DNA of 21,673 bases from DATJXG01 sp035500455 (GTDB lineage Bacteria; Acidobacteriota; Terriglobia; Terriglobales; Acidobacteriaceae): assembly GCA_035500455.1 (NCBI GenBank), contig DATJXG010000210.1:1-21673 (forward strand), given 5' to 3'. A program made the position numbers and the translations under genes. Under the pieces are notes generated by a model. That model was given only the letters and a program-made list of their open reading frames with translations. It made no database searches and was not told where the DNA came from. Below are positions 13,542-20,465 of the stretch, one piece after another; the stretch's first letter is position 1; each line of letters opens with the position of its first letter.

Positions 13542-15128
13542 TCAGTCGGCAATCGTGTAACTCTCTGCCAATTGCCGAAAGCGCCTTACCTGCTCCGCCT
13601 GCCATGCTCCATCCTGCGAGAGTTCCCGCGCCATGATCGCCGCCACCTGCGGCGCCATTTCACCGGCGGCCCGCGCATTCAGAAATAGCGCCCGCGTGCG
13701 CCGCGCCAGAACGTCTTCCACCGTGCGAGCCATCTCTTGCCGCACCGCCCACACCACTTCCGCTCCACGGTAGCTCAAAGCGCGATGCAGCGGCTTGCCC
13801 AGGCTCTTATCTTCTTTCACCAGCGCCTCAATGGCAGCCACGTCCGAACCGTAACGCGCCAGCACGCCAGGGGACGCGGCGCGCTCCTCGAAACCGTGGA
13901 TCCTCAGGTCAAGCGTCACGCACGGTACCTCCGGCAGCCGCGCCAGGGTCGCAGCCTGATTGACGCAGTCTTCCGCCATGCGCCGGTAGGTGGTCCACTT
14001 GCCGCCGGCGATGGTGAGCAAGCCGGAGTTGTCGATGCGAATGGTGTGGTCACGGGAGAGCGCCGCCGTATTTTCCCCGTCTCCCTTCACCAATGGGCGA
14101 ATGCCCACGAACACGCTCAGCACGTCTCTGCGGCTCGGGGCATGGTGGAGATACTGCGCGGCAGTTTCCAGAATGAAGTTGATCTCCTCGGGCAAAGGCC
14201 GAGGCTCGAGCGAAGGCTGGCTGATCGCGGTGTCGGTCGTGCCCACCACCGTGTGGCCATTCCAGGGGATGGCAAACATTACCCGCCCGTCGGCGGTGTG
14301 GGGAACCATGATTGCGCTGTTTCCAGGGAGAAATGCGTGGTCGAAGACCAGATGCACACCCTGGCTGGGCGCGATCATCGGAGTTGCTTCAGGCTCGGCC
14401 ATGCGGCGCACCGAGTCGCTGAATGGCCCAGTGGCATTGATCACGACCTTGGCATTCGCTTGCAGCTCGATTCCGGTTTCCACATCGCGGGCGACAACTC
14501 CGGCGACGAAACCGTCGTTCCCTTTCTTGAGGCCGGTCACTTGGGCATAGTTCAGCAGAGTTGCGCCGTGTTCTGCGGCGGTTTGTACGAGGTTGATCAG
14601 CAGGCGCGTGTCATCAAACTGGCCGTCGTAATAGATGACGCCGCCGCGCAGGCCGTCCTGCTTGATAGTCGGCAGACGGGCGAGCGTTTCTTCGCGCGAG
14701 AGCAACTGCGATGCGCCAAACCCATACTTGCCGGCGAGCAGGTCGTAGATTTTTAACCCAACCCCGTAGAATGGAGCTTCCCACCAGTCATAACGCGGCA
14801 CTACGAATGCAAGATCGCTCACCAGGTGCGGCGCGTTCTGCCGCAGGATGCCGCGCTCGCGCAGCGCCTCCATCACCAGCGAGATGTTTCCCTGCTCGAG
14901 ATAGCGTACGCCGCCGTGCACCAGTTTGGTGCTGCGGCTGGAGGTGCCTTTGCCGAAGTCGCTCTGCTCCAGCAGCAGGACCTGGTAGCCGCGGGAGGCC
15001 GCGTCTACCGCGGCGCCCACGCCGGTAGCGCCACCGCCGATGATGACCATATCCCAGGGGGAGGTGCGGGCCCGAGCGCGTTGCAGCATCTCCTCGCGGT
15101 CCAAACGCACGGCTTTTCGGATCGCCAC
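13542..15128 (-). CDS. glpD: Aerobic glycerol-3-phosphate dehydrogenase (FAD-dependent)
   Basis: Oxidises sn-glycerol-3-phosphate to dihydroxyacetone phosphate at the inner membrane, passing electrons to quinone. The 528-residue product shows the FAD-binding fold DMVIIGGGATGVGAAVDAAS (about 26-45), then LLEQSDFGKGTSSRSTKLVHGG, GVRYLEQ and the C-terminal domain. The start is uncertain. GTG at 15128 gives residues before LDREEML that match the spacing in GlpD of other bacteria, and it begins after the glpK stop. GTG at 15110 and ATG at 15089 are alternatives, the last with GAGGAG immediately against it. The frame is open back into glpK, but those extra residues are low-complexity basic sequence from overlap. 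It follows glpK by 34 bases and forms an operon with it. Confidence 0.93.
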   Translation of the reverse strand: MAIRKAVRLDREEMLQRARARTSPWDMVIIGGGATGVGAAVDAASRGYQVLLLEQSDFGKGTSSRSTKLVHGGVRYLEQGNISLVMEALRERGILRQNAPHLVSDLAFVVPRYDWWEAPFYGVGLKIYDLLAGKYGFGASQLLSREETLARLPTIKQDGLRGGVIYYDGQFDDTRLLINLVQTAAEHGATLLNYAQVTGLKKGNDGFVAGVVARDVETGIELQANAKVVINATGPFSDSVRRMAEPEATPMIAPSQGVHLVFDHAFLPGNSAIMVPHTADGRVMFAIPWNGHTVVGTTDTAISQPSLEPRPLPEEINFILETAAQYLHHAPSRRDVLSVFVGIRPLVKGDGENTAALSRDHTIRIDNSGLLTIAGGKWTTYRRMAEDCVNQAATLARLPEVPCVTLDLRIHGFEERAASPGVLARYGSDVAAIEALVKEDKSLGKPLHRALSYRGAEVVWAVRQEMARTVEDVLARRTRALFLNARAAGEMAPQVAAIMARELSQDGAWQAEQVRRFRQLAESYTIAD

Positions 15129-15162
15129 CTGATTCGGCGCGCTGACCGCTGCCCGGCCCGGC

Positions 15163-16656
15163 TTACGCTTTGGCTTCCCACGCCTGGGCACGCGACAGGG
15201 CCTCCTTCCAGCGCCCGCGCAGGGCCGCAACTTGGGTCGATGGCATTTGCGGTTCGAAGCGGCGCTCTTCGCGCGGCATGGCGGCAATTTCCTGCGCATC
15301 GCGCCAGAATCCGGAGCTGATGCCGGCCAAATACGCAGCGCCTTGCGCTGTGGTTTCGGTCACCGCCGGACGAACTACCGGGATGCCAAGAATGTCGGCC
15401 TGGAACTGCATCAGTGCGTCATTGGCCGACGCGCCGCCATCCACGCGCAATTCACTGAGCGGGGTGGCTGCGTCGCGCTGAATCGCATCGAGCAGATCGG
15501 CAACCTGGTAGGCGATGCTCTCCAGCGCCGCCCGCGCGATGTGGCCCGCTTTGCTGCCGCGGGTGAGCCCGACGATGGTGCCGCGGGCGTAGGCATCCCA
15601 GTGCGGCGCTCCCAGGCCGACGAACGCGGGAACGAAGTACACGCCGCCGTTATCCGCAACCGATGCCGCCAGCGATTCGACTTCTCCCGACGTCCGGATC
15701 AGGCCCAGCCCGTCACGCAGCCACTGCACCACCGCGCCGCCTACGAACACGCTGCCTTCGAGGGCGTAGTCCGTAACGCCGCCGATTTTCCACGCCACCG
15801 TCGTTACCAGGCGATTGGCCGAGGCCACCGCGCGCGTGCCCGTGTTCTGCAGCAGGAAGCAGCCGGTGCCGTAAGTGTTCTTCGAGAGGCCCGGCGTGAT
15901 GCAGCGCTGTCCGAAAAGCGAAGCCTGCTGATCGCCGGCCACGCCCCCGATTGGAATGGCCCCAAGGCCTAGCGCGTCGCTGCACTCTCCGTAGATTTCG
16001 CTGGAGGGCCGGGCTTCGGGCATCATCGAGCGCGGAACTCGAAACAGTTGCAGCAGTTCGTCATCCCAGCTGCCGCTCTGAATATTGAAAAGCATGGTGC
16101 GCGACGCGTTGCTGACGTCGGTGACGTGCACTCGGCCGCCGGCAAGCTTCCAGATGAGCCAGCTATCGACGGTGCCGAAGGCCAGCTTGCCGGCTTCAGC
16201 GCGCGCCCTCGCGCCGGGCACGTTCTCGAGAATCCAGGAAACTTTCGTCGCGGAAAAATATGCGTCGATCAACAGGCCGGTGCGCTGCTGGATCAGCGGC
16301 TCGCGCCCTTCGGCTTTCAACTGGTCGCAGAAGCCGGCAGTGCGGCGGTCCTGCCAAACAATGGCGTTATAAACCGGCTGGCCGGTCTCGCGGTCCCACA
16401 CGATGGCGGTCTCCCGCTGGTTGGTGATGCCGATGGCAGCAATATCGCGGTAGCTCGCCTGCGCCCGGCTCAGAGCCTCGACAGCAACACTGATCTGCGA
16501 CGACCAGATTTCCTCGGGATCGTGTTCCACCCATCCGGGCTGCGGAAAAATCTGTTCGAATTCGCGCTGCGCCACTGCACGGATCGATCCCTCGTGGTCG
16601 AACAGAATCGCCCGCGAACTGGTAGTTCCCTGGTCAAGCGCCAAAACGTATCGCAA
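15163..16656 (-). CDS. glpK: Glycerol kinase
   Basis: Phosphorylates glycerol with ATP to sn-glycerol-3-phosphate in the cytoplasm. The 497-residue FGGY-family protein has the N-terminal LALDQGTTSSRAI (5-17), NAIVWQDRRT, WKLAGGRVHVTDVSNASRTM, SKNTYGTGCFLLQNTG and the C-terminal VDGGASANDALMQFQADI. I place the start at the TTG at 16656: AGGAGG occupies 16667-16662, five bases away. The GTG at 16662, two codons earlier, shares its first base with that ribosome site and so could not be read from it. The TTG start also yields the family's usual N-terminus, M-x-Y-V-L-A-L-D-Q-G. It lies between glpF upstream and glpD downstream on the same strand. Confidence 0.96.
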   Translation of the reverse strand: MRYVLALDQGTTSSRAILFDHEGSIRAVAQREFEQIFPQPGWVEHDPEEIWSSQISVAVEALSRAQASYRDIAAIGITNQRETAIVWDRETGQPVYNAIVWQDRRTAGFCDQLKAEGREPLIQQRTGLLIDAYFSATKVSWILENVPGARARAEAGKLAFGTVDSWLIWKLAGGRVHVTDVSNASRTMLFNIQSGSWDDELLQLFRVPRSMMPEARPSSEIYGECSDALGLGAIPIGGVAGDQQASLFGQRCITPGLSKNTYGTGCFLLQNTGTRAVASANRLVTTVAWKIGGVTDYALEGSVFVGGAVVQWLRDGLGLIRTSGEVESLAASVADNGGVYFVPAFVGLGAPHWDAYARGTIVGLTRGSKAGHIARAALESIAYQVADLLDAIQRDAATPLSELRVDGGASANDALMQFQADILGIPVVRPAVTETTAQGAAYLAGISSGFWRDAQEIAAMPREERRFEPQMPSTQVAALRGRWKEALSRAQAWEAKA

Positions 16657-16692
16657 GAACACCTCCTAAGGGAGTCAAACCACCTCGCAACC

Positions 16693-16805
16693 CTTCGTGA
16701 ACCTTCGTGTACCCTTGGTGTCCTTCGTGGTTAATCGGACTGTGTGCAGCTCCCAAAACCAAAGCAACCACAAAGGACACTAAGGATGCACGAAGGTTCA
16801 CGAAG
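16693..16805. repeat. 40-bp-arm hairpin of 9-base repeats (copy 1)
   Basis: Arms 16693-16732 and 16766-16805 are complementary at 36 of 40 positions with a 33-base loop. The arms are built of CCTTCGTGN / CACGAAGGN units with a 9-base rhythm. It sits between glpF and glpK and may attenuate or process the shared transcript. Confidence 0.7.
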
Positions 16806-16853
16806 AAAAAGCCGCCAGCTCGGTTGTGAACGTTTCAAAAACCTCCGCACTCC

Positions 16854-16968
16854 CTTCGTGAACCTTCGTGTACCCTTGGTGTCCTTCGTGGTTAGTCGGA
16901 CTGTGTGCAGCTCCCAAAAACCCAAAGCAACCACAAAGGACACGAAGGCTGCACGAAGGTTCACCAAG
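16854..16968. repeat. 40-base-arm hairpin of 9-base repeats (copy 2)
   Basis: The second copy of the same structure, arms 16854-16893 and 16929-16968. It lies immediately downstream of the glpF stop codon, the position expected of a transcript-end structure. Confidence 0.65.
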
Positions 16969-16977
16969 GAAATGCTG

Positions 16978-17763
16978 CTAGCTCGATTGTGAACGTTTCA
17001 AGAATCTGCGCACCCCAAACTCGTAAACCGCCGCGCCGACCAAGCCGCCCAACAGCGGCGCGACAATCGGGATCCACCATACGCGGCTGCCATCGGTGAT
17101 GCCGTTATTGCGAAAGCCGGCCGCCACTGTGAACAGCCGCGGCCCGAAATCGCGCGCGGGATTGATGGGGTAGCCGTGAATTCCGCCGAAACTCATACCG
17201 ATGGCCACCACCACCAGGCCGATCATCAGCGGCGCGAGGTTCGATCCTGGTGGCATGTTGAACTCGTCGATGATCGCGAGAATCAGTAAAAGAAGCAACG
17301 CGGTGCCGATGATCTGGTCGAGAAATCCTGCTGCCGGCAACGCTGGAAACGCTGGAAAAGTGGTGAACACGCCCGCCGTCTTCTCGAGGTTTGGATCCAC
17401 GCGATGAAACGCCGGCAGGTAGTCCCAGAAAACCAGGCCTGCGGCAGCGAAGGCTCCGGCGGTCTGCGCCAGGCAGTAGGGCAGCACCTTGCGCCAGGGG
17501 AATCCACGAAACACAGCCAGGGTCAAGGTAACCGCCGGGTTGAGGTGCGCCCCCGAAACTTTGCCGGCAACGTAGATACCCATAGTCACAGCCAGGCCCC
17601 AGCCCAGGGTGATGTTGGTGTAGCCGCCGTGAATGATTTCTCCAGCGTTTCCCGTCGGGAACAGCACCACCATGGCAACCACGCCATCGCCGAAGAGAAT
17701 CAGAATCAGGGTCCCGAGAAATTCCGCGATCAACTCGGCAGCCAGCGTCGGCTTGGCGTTCAT
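16978..17763 (-). CDS. glpF: Glycerol uptake facilitator (aquaglyceroporin)
   Basis: An inner-membrane channel that lets glycerol diffuse in. The 261-residue protein has the MIP-family duplicated fold with six helices and two half-helices: HLNPAVT (NPA at 75-77) and PINPARDFGPR (NPA at 201-203). The Asp after the second NPAR (205) is the mark of glycerol facilitators as opposed to water-only aquaporins. The start ATG at 17763 has AGGAG about seven bases upstream; the frame stays open upstream, but those residues do not look like an aquaporin. Gene order glpF-glpK-glpD matches a glycerol operon, though a duplicated repeat block separates it from glpK. The last codons are part of that duplicated segment. 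Confidence 0.93.
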   Translation of the reverse strand: MNAKPTLAAELIAEFLGTLILILFGDGVVAMVVLFPTGNAGEIIHGGYTNITLGWGLAVTMGIYVAGKVSGAHLNPAVTLTLAVFRGFPWRKVLPYCLAQTAGAFAAAGLVFWDYLPAFHRVDPNLEKTAGVFTTFPAFPALPAAGFLDQIIGTALLLLLILAIIDEFNMPPGSNLAPLMIGLVVVAIGMSFGGIHGYPINPARDFGPRLFTVAAGFRNNGITDGSRVWWIPIVAPLLGGLVGAAVYEFGVRRFLKRSQSS

Positions 17764-17824
17764 GCTCGCTCCTGTGGGCGGGGCTGGTTGGTGCGGGAAG
17801 TAGTGTACCAATGAATAACAACTG

Positions 17825-17878
17825 CCGGGTTCTATTCCGCAAACTGCCGGAGCGCTCACTCGCTCGAATAGAACCCGG
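17825..17878 (-). terminator. Hairpin straddling the stop codon of the ATP-grasp-like gene
   Basis: Perfect 13-base arms at 17825-17837 and 17866-17878 with a 28-base loop. One arm lies in the last codons of the upstream gene and the other beyond its stop (17858-17856). It may terminate or stabilise that transcript before glpF. Only a weak T-rich stretch follows. Confidence 0.45.
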
Positions 17879-19043
17879 CGGAAGAACCCACCCATTCCAT
17901 ATTGCGGTTGTGGTCCACTCCCATCTGCAGGCCGCGGCCCATGCGGATGATGGTCAACACCGGCAGCAACTCCTCCAGCCAGATGTACATGATGCGTACT
18001 TCCGCTTTGGCCATGCCGAACGGGGTTTCGATGACAGGCTCGAAGTGCATCCGCTCCTGCAGGATGTACTGCGAACGTCGATCCGGAGGAATCGCCTCGA
18101 TGTCCTGCTTCGTCGGCTCGATCAGCACGCCCAGGCCCGCGAAGGAAAACAGCGGCTTCAGAATGTAGTTGTGGAGATCCTCGGGCAGCCGCTCCACCTG
18201 ATCGAGGAACCGGCTCTTCGGAACGCTGGCGTGATTCAGGAACGGCAGCGAGAACTTGCTCATGCGGAAGAACCAGTTGGGATGGCCGGCCCACTCGAGA
18301 TCGAGGTCATCGGTAAAGCGGAATGCCAGGTCCAGATTCTTGCGCAATAACTCATCCACGATGGCGCGGTTATAAATGCGCTCGATCGGGATGATCCTGC
18401 CGTCGCGCGGATAAAGGAGGCGCCGTCCGTCTTTCTTGATTTCGGTGATATCTACAGTGGGAATTCCCAGCATTTTCTCGGTCAGCAGAAAATCGGGCAG
18501 CGTCTTCTGGTGAAGGGGATCGATCTCCACCAGCGCGACATTGGCGGGGTCGTGGTCTCCGACGATCGCGCGGCGCAAAAGCTTCTGGTAGCTCACCCAG
18601 TCCAGCCCGCCCAGCAGATAATCGAGATTCTCATCCAGCGAGAAGACTTCGCTGTAGGCTTGCGCCAGCGCTGGCTGGTAGGCATAAAGCGAAGGAAAGC
18701 CTTGAAGCTCTACCAGCCGGGGTTGAAGCCGGCCTGCGGAATCTTTGATCAGTCCGAAATCCACCTGGGCGAACAAAGTATGCGGGGCTTCGTTCGGGGC
18801 GTTGAACTCCGCTGGAATCGCGGCCTCCGAGGCTTTGTGGTACTCAGGGCTGTCCAGTTGATGGATCAGTTCCTTTCCGTATTGCGCCATTTGATCCAGG
18901 AGCGGCCGGGAGAGGAAACACGGCGTCTCGCAGACGCGAAACTTCACGGGGACGCCGCAGCGCTGCTCCATTGATGCGAGCAGCGCCCGGTATTTGTCGT
19001 TGGTGAAGCGCGCGTTGAAGGCTTTTCGAAGTTCGGGGAGCAT
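17856..19043 (-). CDS. Uncharacterised protein with ATP-grasp-like C-terminal region
   Basis: A 395-residue protein with no firm name. Features suggest a circularly permuted ATP-grasp ligase, related in style to COG2308/glutathionylspermidine-synthase proteins: a middle segment NVALVEIDPLHQKTLPDFLL (168-187) followed by LGIPTVDI and a DGRIIPIERIYNR stretch. Next come NYILKPLFSFAGLGV (292-306, resembling the nucleotide-binding glycine loop), YILQERM (326-332) and AEVRIMYIW with a late R-x-G-R-G-L-Q-M and DHNRN (366-381). Such enzymes join a carboxylate to an amine via an acyl-phosphate. No signal peptide or membrane helix. The start ATG at 19043 lacks a Shine-Dalgarno, but a promoter-like pair lies upstream. 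It is downstream of a carboxylate-amine ligase and an aminopeptidase on the same strand, which supports a role in making or editing a small amide-linked product. Fold assignment is by eye only. Confidence 0.65.
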   Translation of the reverse strand: MLPELRKAFNARFTNDKYRALLASMEQRCGVPVKFRVCETPCFLSRPLLDQMAQYGKELIHQLDSPEYHKASEAAIPAEFNAPNEAPHTLFAQVDFGLIKDSAGRLQPRLVELQGFPSLYAYQPALAQAYSEVFSLDENLDYLLGGLDWVSYQKLLRRAIVGDHDPANVALVEIDPLHQKTLPDFLLTEKMLGIPTVDITEIKKDGRRLLYPRDGRIIPIERIYNRAIVDELLRKNLDLAFRFTDDLDLEWAGHPNWFFRMSKFSLPFLNHASVPKSRFLDQVERLPEDLHNYILKPLFSFAGLGVLIEPTKQDIEAIPPDRRSQYILQERMHFEPVIETPFGMAKAEVRIMYIWLEELLPVLTIIRMGRGLQMGVDHNRNMEWVGSSAGFYSSE

Positions 19044-19057
19044 GGCGCCGCGCTGCG

Positions 19058-19085
19058 ATTCTACCCCACGTCTGAGAACTGATAA
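19058..19085 (-). promoter_or_regulatory. Candidate promoter upstream of the ATP-grasp-like gene
   Basis: On the minus strand TTATCA (19085-19080) and TAGAAT (19063-19058) are 16 bases apart, and the -10 ends 14 bases before the ATG at 19043. The -35-like box falls inside the heptamer repeat, so the repeat may supply part of the promoter. The leader would be only a few bases, fitting the absence of a ribosome site. Confidence 0.4.
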
Positions 19086-19106
19086 CCGCGAACTGAAAAC
19101 TGATTT
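19072..19106. repeat. Heptanucleotide tandem repeat (CTGAGAA-type)
   Basis: Five 7-base units (CTGAGAA, CTGATAA, CCGCGAA, CTGAAAA, CTGATTT) running into TTC. Same unit, orientation and distance to a minus-strand start codon as the array at 2119-2150. Confidence 0.7.
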
Positions 19107-19159
19107 TCACAGAACGGCCATACCGCAAACGCACGTGCACAAGACTTCATCCTGTTTTT

Positions 19160-19246
19160 CTTTGCGTTCTTAGCGGTTATCTTTCTTCCCACCCCACAGC
19201 AAGGACTCAGCAACAGAAGAAGCACTTAACCGCAAAGAACGCAAAG
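19160..19246. repeat. Inverted pair of 9-base periodic repeats
   Basis: Arms 19160-19179 and 19227-19246 are inverted copies at 18 of 20 positions, with a 47-base loop. Units are CTTTGCGTT / AACGCAAAG. It lies in the 378-base gap between the M29 peptidase gene and the ATP-grasp-like gene. The stretch 19262-19370 in the same gap holds nothing I recognise. Confidence 0.6.
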
Positions 19247-19375
19247 GTCGCTAAGAAAACCAGGCGGTCAGACGAAAGATTGGCCCAGCCCGTCTGGCAT
19301 CGGCGAGAGCCGCGGTCAGCCACAAGCTCGAAGTCACTGCATCAGAGTCGCGATCAGGCCGAGGCAAAAACCTTA

Positions 19376-19420
19376 AATCGCCGAGGACGCTGAGGAACGC
19401 CGCTGAGGGCGCGGAGAGAG
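19376..19420. repeat. Single arm of a 9-base periodic repeat (CGCCGAGGA type)
   Basis: CGCCGAGGA and CGCTGAGGA units and decayed copies lie directly after the M29 peptidase stop codon. No matching opposite arm is seen. Confidence 0.4.
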
Positions 19421-19421
19421 A

Positions 19422-20465
19422 CTATGGTTGGATCAGGAATTGGCCCTGGCGCATGATTTGCTCGGCATCGACCCAGATATCGAATTCGCGGCCTACCACA
19501 TCAATGTGGGTCGAGGAGTACCACTCGGCGCCGGTGTGGGCACCATATGGGTTGCCGAAGGCGATGTGGACGCCGGGATACTTTTCATCCTGAAGAATTT
19601 CACCGATCAGATCCTTCAGCCCGATGTTGGTGCCGATGGCAAATTCGCCCACCCGGTCGCTGTTTTCGTCGGTGTGGGTATAGCGCCAGAAGTCGTCTTC
19701 CAGCTCGCGATTGGCTGAGTGTGCTTCGGTCAGGCGGTTTCCTTTCACCTGAATCGTCAGCGGGTTGTCGCGCAGGCTTCCGAATTTCGCGCAGAGATAA
19801 TCACCCACCACGCCGTCAATCACAAAAGTTCCGTTCACTTCGCCTGGCGTGGTGAACACTTCCCCGCCCGGCAGGTTGCCCCACTTGTCGGGGCTGATGA
19901 TGCCGCTGGTCTTCAGCCATCGATAATTGGGATTCAAGGCAGCCACCAGATCAGTTCCGGCGGCGGTTGTCGCTCGCACCTCTTTGGCTCGGCGCACCAA
20001 CTCCACCACCTTGGTGCTGATGCGGTCCACCTGGAGGAAATCGGCGCGCATGCCTTCCAGCATAATCTGCCGGCTGATGTTGACCATGTGAGCGTGCCGA
20101 ATTTTGCGGCGATTCACCACGTCGGTCATCTGCATGCGCGAATGCAGTTCATTGGCCTGCGCCTGCACCGAGAAGATGCTCACCTGGCTGGTTTCCAGGT
20201 CATCGAGAATTGGCTGCGGCAGGCCGCTGAGCGGGCGCGGCGCCAGATCCTCCAGAACCCAGACGCGATAGGGTGATCCCACCTGCTCCAGTTCGTAGGC
20301 CAGGCTGGCGCCGATTTCGAGCGAGGCTTCGTCGGTTATGACGGTGACCTTCTCGCCAGGCTGAATGCGCAGGCAGACGTTCACGGCGTTGCGCGCCCCG
20401 GGGGTAAGTTCAGGATCGAACGGGACTTTCAGTTGGCGGCTGGCTTGCGTGGTAGGAACGTGCAT
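19422..20465 (-). CDS. M29-family (aminopeptidase T-like) metallopeptidase
   Basis: A 347-residue cytoplasmic metallo-aminopeptidase predicted to remove N-terminal residues from peptides using a two-metal site. The M29 ligand set is recognisable: Glu202 in GGEVFTTP, Glu274 in VGEFAIGTN, His300 in VHIAFGN, and His320 and Asp322 in STHIDVV. The N-terminal region has the family's LRIQPGEKVTVITDE (32-46). It is slightly shorter than typical M29 members (about 400). Its ATG overlaps the stop of the upstream carboxylate-amine ligase gene as TAATG, so the two are translationally coupled. This suggests that it acts on, or recycles, a product of that ligase (inference). No signal peptide. Confidence 0.85.
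   Translation of the reverse strand: MHVPTTQASRQLKVPFDPELTPGARNAVNVCLRIQPGEKVTVITDEASLEIGASLAYELEQVGSPYRVWVLEDLAPRPLSGLPQPILDDLETSQVSIFSVQAQANELHSRMQMTDVVNRRKIRHAHMVNISRQIMLEGMRADFLQVDRISTKVVELVRRAKEVRATTAAGTDLVAALNPNYRWLKTSGIISPDKWGNLPGGEVFTTPGEVNGTFVIDGVVGDYLCAKFGSLRDNPLTIQVKGNRLTEAHSANRELEDDFWRYTHTDENSDRVGEFAIGTNIGLKDLIGEILQDEKYPGVHIAFGNPYGAHTGAEWYSSTHIDVVGREFDIWVDAEQIMRQGQFLIQP

Larger units (their letters stand above)
16691..17014. repeat. Tandem duplication (161 and 163 bases) that includes the 3' end of glpF
   Basis: Copy 1 (16691-16851) and copy 2 (16852-17014) are direct repeats. The first 67 bases differ at one position; the rest is more diverged, with a 2-base length difference after CTCCCAAAA. 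Copy 2 includes the last 37 bases of glpF (stop at 16980-16978). Copy 1 carries the matching coding remnant at 16815-16851, still readable as RRFLKRSQ in the same frame, but the stop has changed from TAG to TGG (CTA to CCA on the + strand). Each copy contains a long hairpin. This fills most of the 321-base gap between glpF and glpK. Confidence 0.85.

Noticed and set aside
13737..14756. A 339-codon plus-strand frame antisense to glpD
   Set aside because: No domain is recognisable and glpD on the other strand is unambiguous.
16731..16967. A 78-codon minus-strand frame in the glpF-glpK gap
   Set aside because: It is made of translated 9-base repeats plus the duplicated glpF tail (RRFLKRSQ). It has no ribosome site and is explained by the tandem duplication.
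16691..17014. CRISPR-like array
   Set aside because: There are only two long direct copies with no unique spacers between them, and one copy overlaps a coding end. This is a tandem duplication.
19262..19370. Possible small RNA or tRNA remnant in the gap after the M29 peptidase gene
   Set aside because: I could find neither a cloverleaf nor a promoter/terminator pair. Nothing supports a gene here.
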